A stretch of DNA of 64,000 nucleotides, taken from assembly GCF_050337045.1 (NCBI RefSeq), contig NZ_JAKJSO010000015.1, positions 62,001-126,000 of the forward strand, written 5' to 3'. A model generated the notes under the pieces. The model was not told the origin of the DNA. It saw nothing but the letters and a program-made list of their open reading frames with translations, and did not search any database. The DNA comes from Photobacterium kagoshimensis (lineage in GTDB: Bacteria; Pseudomonadota; Gammaproteobacteria; Enterobacterales; Vibrionaceae). Of the stretch, positions 36,006 to 45,518 are shown in pieces. The first letter of the stretch is position 1; every line of letters begins with the position of its first letter. A program made the translations under genes and the position numbers.

Positions 36006-37038
36006 TCCACAAGCTGACTCAGCGATCACACCTGATCCTCTTGAGGATGTTCGCGTACAGACCAAGATTATTCGCTATACCGTTGGGGTTGGGCTGGCGG
36101 TATTTTTAGCGGCGCTGATCGACTGGCCGCTGGCCTTTGTTGCACCAGTTTTTGTAGCTAAGTTTCTGGTTGATAAGCCTGAGCTAAATAAAGAAACCTT
36201 GTATGAGTTAACCATCGCCATGGTGGCGACAATCGTACTTGGCTTGCTGCTATCAAATGGTATTACCCAATACCCACTGCCCTTATTAATTTTGGTCGGC
36301 TTAATGATGCTGTGGGGCTATTTTTTATTTACAGACCCTAAGTGGAATCTGTTTGCCACCATTTTGATCATAGCGGTGTTAATGCTGCCATTTATGGCCA
36401 TTTCGAACCCGGGGATCTCGGTTTTTCTGGCGGTGGGGTTAGCCAGTTCAGGTGTTGTCGCTGTGATTATTTTTGCTCTTGTACATATCTATTTCCCTGA
36501 GCCGCCATCGACGTTTGAAGGGTATCAAGCTTCACCGTTAACAAGAGAACAGCGCTGGCATGCTGCGTTTCGCGCCATGATTATCTCTTTTCCTGTGGTG
36601 TGTTTCTTTTTCATATTTCAAATATCTCAAGCACTGCTGACCATGATGTTCATTGCTCTACTATCATTGATGATTACAGGGGAGAAGTCAGTCAAGTTAA
36701 GCGCTTTTTTGATTATCACCAACACCATCGGTGGCTTCTTGGCGATAGGCGTATTTATGGTGCTTTCGTTTGTGCCGAATATTCTATTTTATACTTTGTT
36801 TATTTCATTAGTTGCAATCGTGATGGCGACTCAAATCTACACTAAACCTGAAAAAGCCCCGATTTTTGCAACAGCGTTTAGTACGGTTTTAGTCTTACTT
36901 GGCAGTACCTTGATGAGTTCGAGTGAAATAGACAGCAACATGTTTATACGGATCTTTCAGCTATTCATGATAGGTATTTACATGATTGCGGCGTCATTTT
37001 TTCTAGAAACGAGAAACTGGAAATTTTTGAAAATTTAA
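35995..37038 (+). CDS. DUF2955/FUSC-like inner-membrane transporter
   Basis: A 347-residue protein with about ten hydrophobic segments in two clusters (residues 22-165 and 185-340). It overlaps the adaptor gene and has the size and two-halved layout of DUF2955 (FUSC-superfamily) proteins that are found next to HlyD adaptors. It is probably the pump component. Substrate unknown. Confidence 0.8.
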   Translation: MSDNPQADSAITPDPLEDVRVQTKIIRYTVGVGLAVFLAALIDWPLAFVAPVFVAKFLVDKPELNKETLYELTIAMVATIVLGLLLSNGITQYPLPLLILVGLMMLWGYFLFTDPKWNLFATILIIAVLMLPFMAISNPGISVFLAVGLASSGVVAVIIFALVHIYFPEPPSTFEGYQASPLTREQRWHAAFRAMIISFPVVCFFFIFQISQALLTMMFIALLSLMITGEKSVKLSAFLIITNTIGGFLAIGVFMVLSFVPNILFYTLFISLVAIVMATQIYTKPEKAPIFATAFSTVLVLLGSTLMSSSEIDSNMFIRIFQLFMIGIYMIAASFFLETRNWKFLKI

Positions 37039-37069
37039 CTTTTGCTGTATTCAACACCAAGGAATACCT

Positions 37070-38179
37070 ATGAAGCATGAAAGTGAGTTTACGAAACAAG
37101 TCATTGATGTATCAATAAAAATAGCAGCTATCGCCATTCTTGTTTATTGGTGTTTCTCGATTCTACGGCCATTCATCATGTTGGTGGTGTGGGGCGGAAT
37201 TATTGCCACGGCACTGTATCCTATAGTGACGTGGGCCCATGGTAAATACGGCATTAGTAAGAGCAAATCGAGTGGGGGATTAGCTTTTATCGGGGTGTTG
37301 CTGTTGTTGCTACCACTGATTGCGCTCTCGACAGGCCTTTATACCAGTGGCGCCGATTTGGTAAGTGGCATTCAAGAAGGGACGATGGCTATCCCCAAAC
37401 CTTCACCCAGCATACAAGAGTGGCCGCTCATTGGTGAGAAAGCTTATGCGTTTGGGTTACAGGCATCGTCAAACTTAGAAAGTGTTTTTGCCAATTATGG
37501 TGAAGAAGTGAAAGCCGTGGTCGCTAAGTTGGCTTCTGTAATAGGCTCGCTAGGTGGTGGTTTCATCCAATTCATTATTTCGACTATTATTGCCGGTGTT
37601 TTTATGGCGAATGCCGATAAATGTGAGCGTGCATTTGTGTTAGTTGCCCGTCGCTTAACGGGTGATCACGGTGATGATTTAACCCAATTATCAAAAGTAA
37701 CAGTGCGAAGCGTGGTTCAAGGTGTAATTGGTGTCGCAGTCATTCAATCCATAATGACTGGGATCGGGGTCGCCTTTGCTGGCGTACCTGCAGTGGGATT
37801 TTGGATGCTGTTAGTCTTGTTGGTGGCAATTATTCAACTCCCCCCAATCATCGCATTATTACCTGCGATTATTTACGTGTTTAGTGTTGATACTACTACC
37901 ACGGCAGTTCTCTTCTTGATCTGGTGTATTTTGGTGAGCGGCAGTGATGCGATTCTAAAACCTATGTTATTAAGTCGAGGATCGGATATCCCTATGTTGG
38001 TTATCTTACTCGGCGCATTAGGTGGCATGGCGATGTCGGGTATTGTCGGCTTGTTTGTTGGCGCTGTGGTACTTAGCTTAACCTACCAGTTATTCACTGT
38101 GTGGTTAGACAGCGAATCGGTGGAAGAGGGTGAAGCAAAGGCAGTCAAAGAGACACAAGATGAAAGCGGTCAGCTATGA
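37070..38179 (+). CDS. AI-2E family (TqsA/YdiK-like) transporter
   Basis: A 369-residue membrane protein of the AI-2 exporter family. It has two N-terminal helices (ILVYWCFSILRPFIMLVVWG), a third at about 65-85, a soluble segment, and a C-terminal cluster with GVAVIQSIMTGIGVAFAGVP and ILKPMLLSRGSDIPMLVILLG, the family's most conserved end. AAGGAA precedes the ATG. It ends in ATGA shared with the next start. Confidence 0.9.
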   Translation: MKHESEFTKQVIDVSIKIAAIAILVYWCFSILRPFIMLVVWGGIIATALYPIVTWAHGKYGISKSKSSGGLAFIGVLLLLLPLIALSTGLYTSGADLVSGIQEGTMAIPKPSPSIQEWPLIGEKAYAFGLQASSNLESVFANYGEEVKAVVAKLASVIGSLGGGFIQFIISTIIAGVFMANADKCERAFVLVARRLTGDHGDDLTQLSKVTVRSVVQGVIGVAVIQSIMTGIGVAFAGVPAVGFWMLLVLLVAIIQLPPIIALLPAIIYVFSVDTTTTAVLFLIWCILVSGSDAILKPMLLSRGSDIPMLVILLGALGGMAMSGIVGLFVGAVVLSLTYQLFTVWLDSESVEEGEAKAVKETQDESGQL

Positions 38180-38868
38180 TGAAGAAAGTCTCAAAAGACG
38201 ATAACTTTTACTTTCTGCTGGCTGCCTTGTTGGGGCTGTTGTTTATCAGTGCTTTTATGCAGCAGCTCTTTGCTGGCGGCCAGAAGACCATTTTGGCCTT
38301 AATCATTATTTGTTTGGGTGTCTCGATAGCTGGGGTACATAGAGAAAAAGTGTTTTACCGAAATTGGTATGGCTTCTTGCTTTTTTTAGCGGCGATATCG
38401 GGCACTTTTACGTTTTTGGAAACGATAGACCTTTCATTGGTGACCTTAATTGCATTGCTCTTTTTCTTGCTCTCGCATACTTTCACCGCACTCAAGCAAG
38501 TGATGATCACCGATTATGTCAGTGGTAACCAGATTGTTGGCTCAATCTGTGTGTATTTATTACTGGGTTTATCATGGTCATTTATCTACCTGATCCAATT
38601 AGAGTTATTTCCAACGGCTTTTAACGGTATCGAGTATAAACCTTGGGTAGATAACTTATTTGAAGCGGTATATTTTAGTTTTATCACCCTGACAACGGTT
38701 GGGTATGGCGATATTTCACCAGCCTTGCCTATTCCAAGATTTTTCGTGTTTATTGAATCGATTTTAGGGGGCTTTTATTTGGCTATCATGGTGGCGAGTT
38801 TAGTGAGTAGTCGCTTGAGTCAAAGTGATCACAGCCAAAAAGATAACGGTCAAAATGATCAGAATTAA
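38176..38868 (+). CDS. Two-pore-type potassium channel protein
   Basis: A 230-residue membrane protein with five or six hydrophobic segments. The K+ selectivity filter lies in LTTVGYGDIS (about residues 171-180), preceded by a pore helix and followed by the last membrane helix. No cytoplasmic RCK domain; the tail is a short Asp/Gln/Ser-rich stretch. It overlaps the AI-2E gene by 4 bp (ATGA). The joining of an efflux pump, an AI-2E protein and a K+ channel in one operon suggests an envelope or ionic-stress function, but that is inference. Confidence 0.9.
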   Translation: MMKKVSKDDNFYFLLAALLGLLFISAFMQQLFAGGQKTILALIIICLGVSIAGVHREKVFYRNWYGFLLFLAAISGTFTFLETIDLSLVTLIALLFFLLSHTFTALKQVMITDYVSGNQIVGSICVYLLLGLSWSFIYLIQLELFPTAFNGIEYKPWVDNLFEAVYFSFITLTTVGYGDISPALPIPRFFVFIESILGGFYLAIMVASLVSSRLSQSDHSQKDNGQNDQN

Positions 38869-38916
38869 AGTCATGGCGCTCTAATGAGAGCCATTAAGCA
38901 AAAAGTGGCTCACGCA

Positions 38917-38944
38917 TGCCTGCCTCAAGACTATGATGCAGGCA
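38917..38944. terminator. Hairpin between convergent genes, possible terminator
   Basis: TGCCTGC / GCAGGCA stem of 7 bp without a clear T tract; a second imperfect hairpin (ATGGCGCTCT / AGAGCCAT) lies at 38873-38894. The K+-channel and flavoprotein genes converge here. Confidence 0.4.
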
Positions 38945-38978
38945 CGAGTGCTCATTAGTTATGTCGCTAACCTTGGTG

Positions 38979-40988
38979 TTATAGCCAACTCTTTATCGGT
39001 CGTTGCTGCTTTTTAACGGAAAGCTCTGCGTTATCAAGGTTATATTTAGAGGCACAATCACGAAGGGCACATTGATTACGACTGTGACAGCCGCATTCTA
39101 GGCAGCGTTCTGCTTCAGTGATGGCGGCTTGGTGACTCATTCCTTTTTCAACTTCTTCAAAGCTTCCTTGGCGCTGTTCAAGCGTCATTTCAGGCACAGT
39201 AACCCGTAAGATATGCTGCATTGCATCTGAAAATTTCACCTCTTTTTGCTCTGCGGTTTTGCCTTTAGACAGCATACGCATCACTTCAGTCACATTGGTT
39301 AAATGTTTCGAGTTTACGAACTGCATTTTTGAATCATTTTTAAAGGTAAAGGGTTTGTGTGGTAGACGATCAAGTTGCCCATCTAAATAATAGGCAATAG
39401 CATCTGCTGCTCGGCGGCCATCTGCTACTGCTTCAATCGCAGTCGCTGGCCCGCGGCGGAAATCACCGATACCGAAGATATTACGAATACCGCTGTACAT
39501 GTTATTTTCATCGCAATCTATGGTGTTCCAGCGAGTAAGCGGGATGGCTATCTCTTCATTGTCCAGCAGGCTCAAATCAGGTGCTTGCGATACTGCTGCA
39601 ATCACGGTATCAAACTCTTGAGTAATGTATTCCCCTGTCGGTTCTGGTCGGCAGCGCCCTGACGAGTCGGGTTTACCCAGCGCCATGATCTCTAACTTAA
39701 CCTGACTGACCCAATTGTTGTTATTGGTATCATCAGTATCAGTATCAGTATCAGTATCAGTATCAGTATCAGTATCAGTAGCAGCAATATTCTCAACAGG
39801 GTTGGTCAGGAAGCTAAACTTCACGCCTTCTTTTTCTGCTTCATCCACTTCATAGGCTTCTGCTGGCATTTCTGCGCGGGTACGTCGATAAATTAAGGTG
39901 GTCTCAGCACCTGCACGAACTGCGGTACGTGCGCAGTCAATCGCAGTATTACCGCCACCAATCACCGCGACTTTCTTACCTGTTATGCATTTTTGCTCGG
40001 TAACAAAATCTTTGAGGTAATCGACACCTAGGTAACAACCTTCTAAGTCACTGCCGGGGTAGGTCATGCCCACGGCTTTGGATGCACCAACCGCCATACA
40101 AACGGCATCGTACTCTTCGCTGAGTGCCGTCAGGCTTAGGTTTTCACCAATTTTACAGTTGGTTTTGATCTCCATACCGTTACGACACATTAACTCAATT
40201 TCTTTATCTAAAATCGCTTTGGGTAAACGGTATTCAGGAATGCCATAACGTAGCCAACCACCAGTAAGCGGCATAGCCTCAAAAACAGTGACGTTGTAAC
40301 CTTCATTGCTCAGGTAATACCCACAGGTTAACCCGCCTGGGCCGCTGCCTATAATCGCAACCGACTTATCTTTACTTGGCTTTCTCGGCGGTACATAAGA
40401 CTCTAATGCGACAAGATCGATATCGGCAGTGTGTCGTTTTAATTGACGGATCGCGAGTGGCTCATCGATTAACCGACGACGGCAACCGGCTTCACAAAAC
40501 GTAGGGCAGACTCTACCGATAGACAGTGGCATAGGTAGGGTTTGCTTAATGACTTCGATCGCTTTTTGATGGTCGCCATTAGCGATATGGCGTAAATAAG
40601 ACTGAATATCGACCCCTGCTGGACATGCGGTTTGGCAAGGGGCTTCGCAATATTCCTTGGTATCTTCAGACAGTAGTTGAATCAGAATTTTTTTTCTGTG
40701 CGTTGAAAGTGCATCCGATTCAGTGATCACAGACATGCCATCGTATGGTGTTGTCTTGCACGCTTTTTTTAAGCCACTACCTTCGATCTCCACTTCGCAG
40801 AGTTCACAATGTGAGTGTGTGATGCCTTTGCTGGCGTTTGAATCATTACTGGAGTCGATACAAGGTTCAAGGTGGTTATCGACAGTGCAAAGGGTAGGGA
40901 TGTCGATGCCATGGTGTTTCGCGATAGTGAGTAGGGTGTGATTGTTATCAACCTCAAGCAACTTCCCATTTATAGTAATGGTGATCAT
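38979..40988 (-). CDS. 2Fe-2S / GltD-like NAD(P)-FAD oxidoreductase
   Basis: A 669-residue cytoplasmic flavoprotein. Residues 1-80 are a 2Fe-2S ferredoxin-like domain (LC near 33, CELCEVE, KACKTTPYDGM). Residues 115-200 are the cysteine-rich linker of the glutamate-synthase small-subunit type (CEAPCQTACPAGVDIQSYLR, GRVCPTFCEAGCRR). FAD- and NAD(P)-binding folds follow (AIIGSGPGGLTCGYYLS and AVIGGGNTAIDCARTAVRAG). The C-terminus has a further cysteine motif (ERCLECGCHSRNQC). This layout matches SfrB/AegA-like oxidoreductases that pass electrons to or from NAD(P)H. A (Thr-Asp)n tract near residue 405-418 comes from a DNA microsatellite. It is divergent from the hyp operon across an FNR site, hinting at anaerobic use with formate or hydrogen. 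Confidence 0.85.
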   Translation of the reverse strand: MITITINGKLLEVDNNHTLLTIAKHHGIDIPTLCTVDNHLEPCIDSSNDSNASKGITHSHCELCEVEIEGSGLKKACKTTPYDGMSVITESDALSTHRKKILIQLLSEDTKEYCEAPCQTACPAGVDIQSYLRHIANGDHQKAIEVIKQTLPMPLSIGRVCPTFCEAGCRRRLIDEPLAIRQLKRHTADIDLVALESYVPPRKPSKDKSVAIIGSGPGGLTCGYYLSNEGYNVTVFEAMPLTGGWLRYGIPEYRLPKAILDKEIELMCRNGMEIKTNCKIGENLSLTALSEEYDAVCMAVGASKAVGMTYPGSDLEGCYLGVDYLKDFVTEQKCITGKKVAVIGGGNTAIDCARTAVRAGAETTLIYRRTRAEMPAEAYEVDEAEKEGVKFSFLTNPVENIAATDTDTDTDTDTDTDTDDTNNNNWVSQVKLEIMALGKPDSSGRCRPEPTGEYITQEFDTVIAAVSQAPDLSLLDNEEIAIPLTRWNTIDCDENNMYSGIRNIFGIGDFRRGPATAIEAVADGRRAADAIAYYLDGQLDRLPHKPFTFKNDSKMQFVNSKHLTNVTEVMRMLSKGKTAEQKEVKFSDAMQHILRVTVPEMTLEQRQGSFEEVEKGMSHQAAITEAERCLECGCHSRNQCALRDCASKYNLDNAELSVKKQQRPIKSWL
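39732..39779 (+). repeat. Hexanucleotide microsatellite (ATCAGT)8 within a CDS
   Basis: Eight uninterrupted ATCAGT units. Read on the coding (reverse) strand they give repeated ACTGAT, i.e. Thr-Asp pairs. Because the unit is 6 bp, copy-number change would alter length without shifting frame. Confidence 0.95.
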
Positions 40989-41251
40989 TATTACCTCGGT
41001 ATTGTCTTGTTTTAGCCCTATAAATTTGAATTATTAGCTTTATTAACCTAAGAGACTAGATCAATATTTGGTCAGTAAACTTGGCCTTGCTCGTGTTTTA
41101 ATGACCGCATCGCGAATTAAGTACCGAAATAACAAGAGGTTGTATAGCTGATCACGTTTTAAGCGTGCTTCATCTCGAATAACTTGCACTTCGAGGGCTA
41201 ACTAATCGCGCTATTTTACGTTTGTATGTTGTTGAAACTTGTTTGTTATTT

Positions 41252-41265
41252 TTGATTCAAATCAA
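41252..41265. promoter_or_regulatory. FNR (anaerobic) binding site
   Basis: TTGATTCAAATCAA, a perfect match to the FNR consensus TTGAT-N4-ATCAA. It sits between the divergent flavoprotein gene (start 40988) and hypF (start 41442), so it could activate both under oxygen limitation. The rest of this 450-bp gap shows no gene. Confidence 0.8.
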
Positions 41266-41441
41266 TGTGATAGTCGAATTGTGGCTGAGTTTAGGCCAAA
41301 AGTAACCCCAAGCCATTTAATGTGAACTTAGTCTAATTATTATTCACTCAATTACTTATCATACAAATATGTGTGCGTGTCGTTTGGGCGTTTATTTGTC
41401 TAACGTAAATGGTTTTAGTGCTTGGAATAAGTTGGTGGAGC

Positions 41442-44012
41442 ATGGAGCAAGTTCGACAGTTAATTCATATTACTGGGATAGTGCAGGGTGTTGGTTTTCG
41501 ACCTTTTATCTACAAACTGGCCAAGCAATATCAACTTAGTGGTTATGTGCTTAACAATGGTAATGGCGTTAGTATTGAGGTTGAAGGCGAGGAGCGGCAG
41601 GTAACGGCTTTTTATAATGACATCACTTTGCAAGCACCACCGCTAAGTCGCATTGATAGTATTACCGCCCAAGTGATTGCTGTTGCTGATGCGCTAACCT
41701 TTATTTCTGACAGTGCCTCGCCTGAACATACCCCCAACTTTATTATTACCGAAAGTGACAGCAGCCAAAGCGCCACAGTGTGTGTGTCGCCAGACCAAGG
41801 TATTTGCCCTGCTTGCCTTGATGATATTAACGATCCCACCAATCGCCACTATCGCTACCCTTTCACCAACTGTACCCACTGCGGCCCACGCTATACGCTA
41901 ATCAAACGACTGCCTTATGATCGTAAGCAAACTTCAATGGCGGCTTTTGCTATGTGCCCTGATTGCGAAGCGGCCTATACCAACCCTGAAGATCGCCGTT
42001 ACCATGCGCAACCTGTTAGCTGTCCTAAATGCGGCCCTTGGGTCAGTTTTTATGATCTAGAAAGCAAGAAAGATCAACCCGAACCTGTTGCCGAACATTA
42101 CGCAGCGATAGAAGCCACAGCTAACGCTTTGAAAGCGGGTAAAATCATTGCGGTCAAAGGCTTAGGTGGTTTCCACTTAATGTGTGATGCCACTAATCAG
42201 CAAGCAGTCGCCCAGCTTAGATCCCGCAAACAACGCCAACGCAAACCGCTGGCGGTGATGATGAAAGATACACACCAAGCCCAAGGTTATGTAGAAGGAA
42301 GCCCGCAAGAGTGGGCGCTATTAGGATCTCAGCAGCGGCCTATTACCTTATTTCGTAAAAAAGCATCGAGCTCAGATTACGTAAGTGATTCAGATCTTAC
42401 TATGACGGCTCGGGCTAGGGCTGATATCACCGATATTGCTGATAATGTCGCGCCCAATATTCCTTATCTTGGGGTGATGTTGGCTTACACACCGCTACAT
42501 TACTTGTTATTCGATTTAGTCGATGTGCCTTTAGTGGCGACCAGCGCCAATATTTCAGGCTTTCCCATTATTGCTAACAGTGATGATATTTTCAGGCAGT
42601 TGGGGCATGTGGTGGATGGCGTACTCGATCACAACCGTGAAATCGTCCATTGCTGCGATGATAGCTTGGTCCAGATTGCAGGCGGCAGACGTCAAACACT
42701 CCGCTTAGCCCGTGGTTATGCCCCATATACTTTTTCGCTACCGCATAAGTTAACGCACCCTGTGCTGGCTGTGGGTGGACAGCAAAAAGTGACCTTTGGT
42801 TTAGGGTTTGCCGAGCAAGGGATCATCAGCCCACATGTCGGTGATATGTTTGGCTTGGACATGCAACAGCACTATCAACAAATGCTCGATGGCTTTACTC
42901 AGATTTATCACGTTAAGCCACAAACGATAGTGTGCGACAAGCACCCAAACTATATGACCACTGAATGGGCGCAGGACTATGTTAAAGGCTATGTTCAAGA
43001 TAATGCTCAAGGTAATGTTCAGGAAAATGGCCAAGAAGTGGTTCAAGAAAATAGCCCCGACAGTAGCTATGCTAGCAACCCCGACACTAGTTATGAGAAG
43101 CCAACTCAATTACTCCAGCTGCAACACCACCACGCCCATATTGTTGCCGTTATGGCTGAACACCAACTGCGAGAAACAGTATTAGGTTTTGCTTTTGACG
43201 GCACAGGCTTGGGCGATGACCACCAAATTTGGGGTGGGGAAGTGTTACTGGCAGACCATCAAACGGCTAAGCGCCTTTATCATCTAAAACCTTTCCGCCT
43301 AATCGGTGGCGAGCGAGCAATTAAAGAGCCCGCGCGGATCTTGCTGGGCTTACTGCTGGAGTATTACTCATTCGAGCAGATAAAAGCATTCCAGTTAGAA
43401 GCCTTTGCCAATACGCCTAACAGTAAACTCGATAACTTATACCGACTCTGGTTAACTAAACAAAGTTCACCTTATACCACTTCGATGGGGCGCTTAGTCG
43501 ACGCGTTTGCCAGCTTACTCGGCCTTGTTGAACAGGTTGATTTTGAGGGCGAATGCGGAATGCGATTAGAAGCGCTGGCTTTACAAGCTGATGCCGATAA
43601 GGGCGCAGAAGCATCGTTTATTCCTGCGTTTGTTGTTGAAAATGACGTTATTGATCCGCAACCCCTACTTGCGAGTGTGATCGATAGTTTAGCCACTAGT
43701 GCTTTCCAGCCTGTTTGCTCTGATTTAACTACTGGTCCCTCTGTTTCTTCTACTCAGCGAGACTTGGCGGTGAAGCAAAACGCAGCGAACCAATTTTTTA
43801 CCGCGCTGGTCGAGATGATCAGCTCCATTAGCGCCAAACACCCTGAGTATCCAGTCGTGGTTTCGGGTGGGGTTTTCCAAAATCGTGTGCTGATGGACAG
43901 GCTCGATGCCCGCTTTACATCTGAGGCTCGTTCGTTTCTCACCAGCGAAATCATTCCACTAAATGATGGTGGGATCGCGATGGGACAGCTTTGGCATGGA
44001 TTATGGCAATAA
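41442..44012 (+). CDS. hypF: [NiFe] hydrogenase maturation carbamoyltransferase HypF
   Basis: An 856-residue HypF, which makes thiocarboxamide on HypE, the source of the hydrogenase CN ligands. Domain order is complete: N-terminal acylphosphatase (ITGIVQGVGFRPFIYKLA), two zinc fingers (CPACLDDIND, CTHCGPRYT, CPDCEA, CPKCGPW), a YrdC-like domain (KGLGGFHLMCDATN) and a Kae1-like domain (LQHHHAHIVAVMAEH, FDGTGLGDD, VVSGGVFQN). An unusual Gln/Asn-rich insert (nt 42975-43100) separates the YrdC and Kae1 parts. I start at the ATG at 41442 because the sequence upstream of it is not HypF-like; the GGAG there is very close to the ATG. Confidence 0.96.
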   Translation: MEQVRQLIHITGIVQGVGFRPFIYKLAKQYQLSGYVLNNGNGVSIEVEGEERQVTAFYNDITLQAPPLSRIDSITAQVIAVADALTFISDSASPEHTPNFIITESDSSQSATVCVSPDQGICPACLDDINDPTNRHYRYPFTNCTHCGPRYTLIKRLPYDRKQTSMAAFAMCPDCEAAYTNPEDRRYHAQPVSCPKCGPWVSFYDLESKKDQPEPVAEHYAAIEATANALKAGKIIAVKGLGGFHLMCDATNQQAVAQLRSRKQRQRKPLAVMMKDTHQAQGYVEGSPQEWALLGSQQRPITLFRKKASSSDYVSDSDLTMTARARADITDIADNVAPNIPYLGVMLAYTPLHYLLFDLVDVPLVATSANISGFPIIANSDDIFRQLGHVVDGVLDHNREIVHCCDDSLVQIAGGRRQTLRLARGYAPYTFSLPHKLTHPVLAVGGQQKVTFGLGFAEQGIISPHVGDMFGLDMQQHYQQMLDGFTQIYHVKPQTIVCDKHPNYMTTEWAQDYVKGYVQDNAQGNVQENGQEVVQENSPDSSYASNPDTSYEKPTQLLQLQHHHAHIVAVMAEHQLRETVLGFAFDGTGLGDDHQIWGGEVLLADHQTAKRLYHLKPFRLIGGERAIKEPARILLGLLLEYYSFEQIKAFQLEAFANTPNSKLDNLYRLWLTKQSSPYTTSMGRLVDAFASLLGLVEQVDFEGECGMRLEALALQADADKGAEASFIPAFVVENDVIDPQPLLASVIDSLATSAFQPVCSDLTTGPSVSSTQRDLAVKQNAANQFFTALVEMISSISAKHPEYPVVVSGGVFQNRVLMDRLDARFTSEARSFLTSEIIPLNDGGIAMGQLWHGLWQ
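42975..43100 (+). repeat. Degenerate repeat encoding a Gln/Asn-rich insert in HypF
   Basis: Imperfect copies of a 12-24 bp unit (variants of GTTCARGAWAATGSYCAAG) encode YVQDNAQGNVQENGQEVVQE and then a Ser/Asn/Asp-rich segment, about 42 residues in all. E. coli HypF has only a short link at this place. Confidence 0.7.
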
Positions 44013-44079
44013 GACACAGGCTTATAGGCATTCTGTCATTAATAAAAAGAATATTACCAACTTGGAAGAGAGATAAATT

Positions 44080-44337
44080 ATGTGTTTGTGTATTCCCTCG
44101 CAGATAGTGGAAATCCACCCAGAGGACAGTACGGTCACGGTCGATACTTTGGGCGTCCGACGTAGAATAAGTACTCATTTAATCGAAGAGCCATTGAGCA
44201 TGGGGGATTACTTATTGATCCACGTTGGCTTTGCTATCAGCAAAATCAACGAACAAGAAGCATTAAAAAGCCTAGAAGAATACCGCTTATTATTGGCTGA
44301 AATGGGTGAAGAAGAAGCGAGAGCATTGTTTATATGA
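44080..44337 (+). CDS. hypC: Hydrogenase maturation chaperone HypC
   Basis: An 85-residue HypC/HupF/HybG-family chaperone. MCLCIPSQIVEI carries the essential Cys2 after Met removal; GDYLLIHVGFAISKINEQEA is the conserved C-terminal block. With HypD it carries the Fe(CN)2CO precursor. The stop overlaps the hypD start (ATGA). Confidence 0.96.
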   Translation: MCLCIPSQIVEIHPEDSTVTVDTLGVRRRISTHLIEEPLSMGDYLLIHVGFAISKINEQEALKSLEEYRLLLAEMGEEEARALFI

Positions 44338-45518
44338 TTGAACTTAAAGATCTCTCCCAAGGCTTTCGTAACCCCGAGTTAATGCAGTCGCTTTCTCAAC
44401 GTATTCATCAACTTTCTGCTCAATTAAGCGAACCGATTAAAATCATGGAAGTGTGCGGTGGCCATACCCACACCATCATGAAATACGGCTTAAATCAGTT
44501 GTTACCCCGTAACATTGAGTTTATCCACGGTCCCGGCTGTCCTGTTTGTATCATGCCGAAAGAGCGGATCGATCATGCGATTGAGCTGGCGATGTTACCC
44601 GAGGTTATTCTGGTAACCTTGGGCGATATGATCCGCGTACCTGGCTCGAAAGGTACCTTGGCGCAATGTCGTGCTAAAGGGGGCGATGTTCGTCCTGTTT
44701 ATGATCCGCTCGATGCCCTTGAAATCGCCAAGCAGAACCCAGATCGCAAGGTGGTGTTCTTTGCGATTGGCTTTGAAACCACCACACCAATGACTGCTGT
44801 GTTATTGGAGCTGGCAGAAAAGCAAAATGTCGCCAACCTCTATTTTCATATTAACCATGTGTTAGTGCCACCAGCGGTTGATGCCGTAATGGCAGACGGC
44901 GCCGCTAGAGTCACCGCCTTTATTGGCCCTTCGCATGTTAGTGCCATTACCGGTTCTGATATTTATCAGCCGATTGTCGATTGTTACCACACACCCGTTG
45001 TGGTGAGCGGCTTTGAACCTGTCGATGTAATGCAGTCGATCTTGATGATAGTGGAGCAGAAAGTACAAGGTATCGCCAAGCTAGAAGTGCAATACACCCG
45101 TGTTGTCACAGCCAAAGGCAACCAAGCAGCACAGCAGAAAGTGGCGAGTATGTTCACCTTGCGCCCGCATTTTCGCTGGCGTGGCCTTGGCGACATTCCA
45201 TTGTCATCTTTGGTGTTGTCGGAACAATATCGTCATCGTGATGCAGAAATTGTGTTTGCCGATGCCTTGTCGGAGCAGGCGATAGAAGATCACAAAGCTT
45301 GTCAGTGTGCCGACATTTTACGCGGGTTAGCAAAACCGAATCAGTGTCGTGTGTTTGGCCGAGGCTGTACCCCAACCAAGCCAATGGGAAGCTGCATGGT
45401 CAGTTCGGAAGGGGCGTGCAATGCCTATTACCGCTATGCGGGCTTGGCGTTTGACCTTGATTTGAATAAAGAAGCTTCGATACACAGAGCTAAGACAGAA
45501 AAGGAGATCACAGCATGA
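44334..45518 (+). CDS. hypD: Hydrogenase maturation protein HypD
   Basis: A 394-residue HypD, the Fe-S scaffold on which the Fe(CN)2CO unit is assembled. Conserved motifs are intact: CGGHTHTIMKYGL, GPGCPVCIMP, ATGFETT-like FFAIGFETTTPMTA, GFEPVDVMQ, and the C-terminal cluster ligands CRVFGRGCTPTKPMGSCMVS followed by EGACNAYYRY. It overlaps hypC and hypE by 4 bp on each side, so the three are translationally coupled. Confidence 0.97.
   Translation: MIELKDLSQGFRNPELMQSLSQRIHQLSAQLSEPIKIMEVCGGHTHTIMKYGLNQLLPRNIEFIHGPGCPVCIMPKERIDHAIELAMLPEVILVTLGDMIRVPGSKGTLAQCRAKGGDVRPVYDPLDALEIAKQNPDRKVVFFAIGFETTTPMTAVLLELAEKQNVANLYFHINHVLVPPAVDAVMADGAARVTAFIGPSHVSAITGSDIYQPIVDCYHTPVVVSGFEPVDVMQSILMIVEQKVQGIAKLEVQYTRVVTAKGNQAAQQKVASMFTLRPHFRWRGLGDIPLSSLVLSEQYRHRDAEIVFADALSEQAIEDHKACQCADILRGLAKPNQCRVFGRGCTPTKPMGSCMVSSEGACNAYYRYAGLAFDLDLNKEASIHRAKTEKEITA

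Noticed and set aside
39732..39779. Microsatellite as an on/off phase-variation switch
   Set aside because: The 6-bp unit keeps the reading frame, so it can only vary length.
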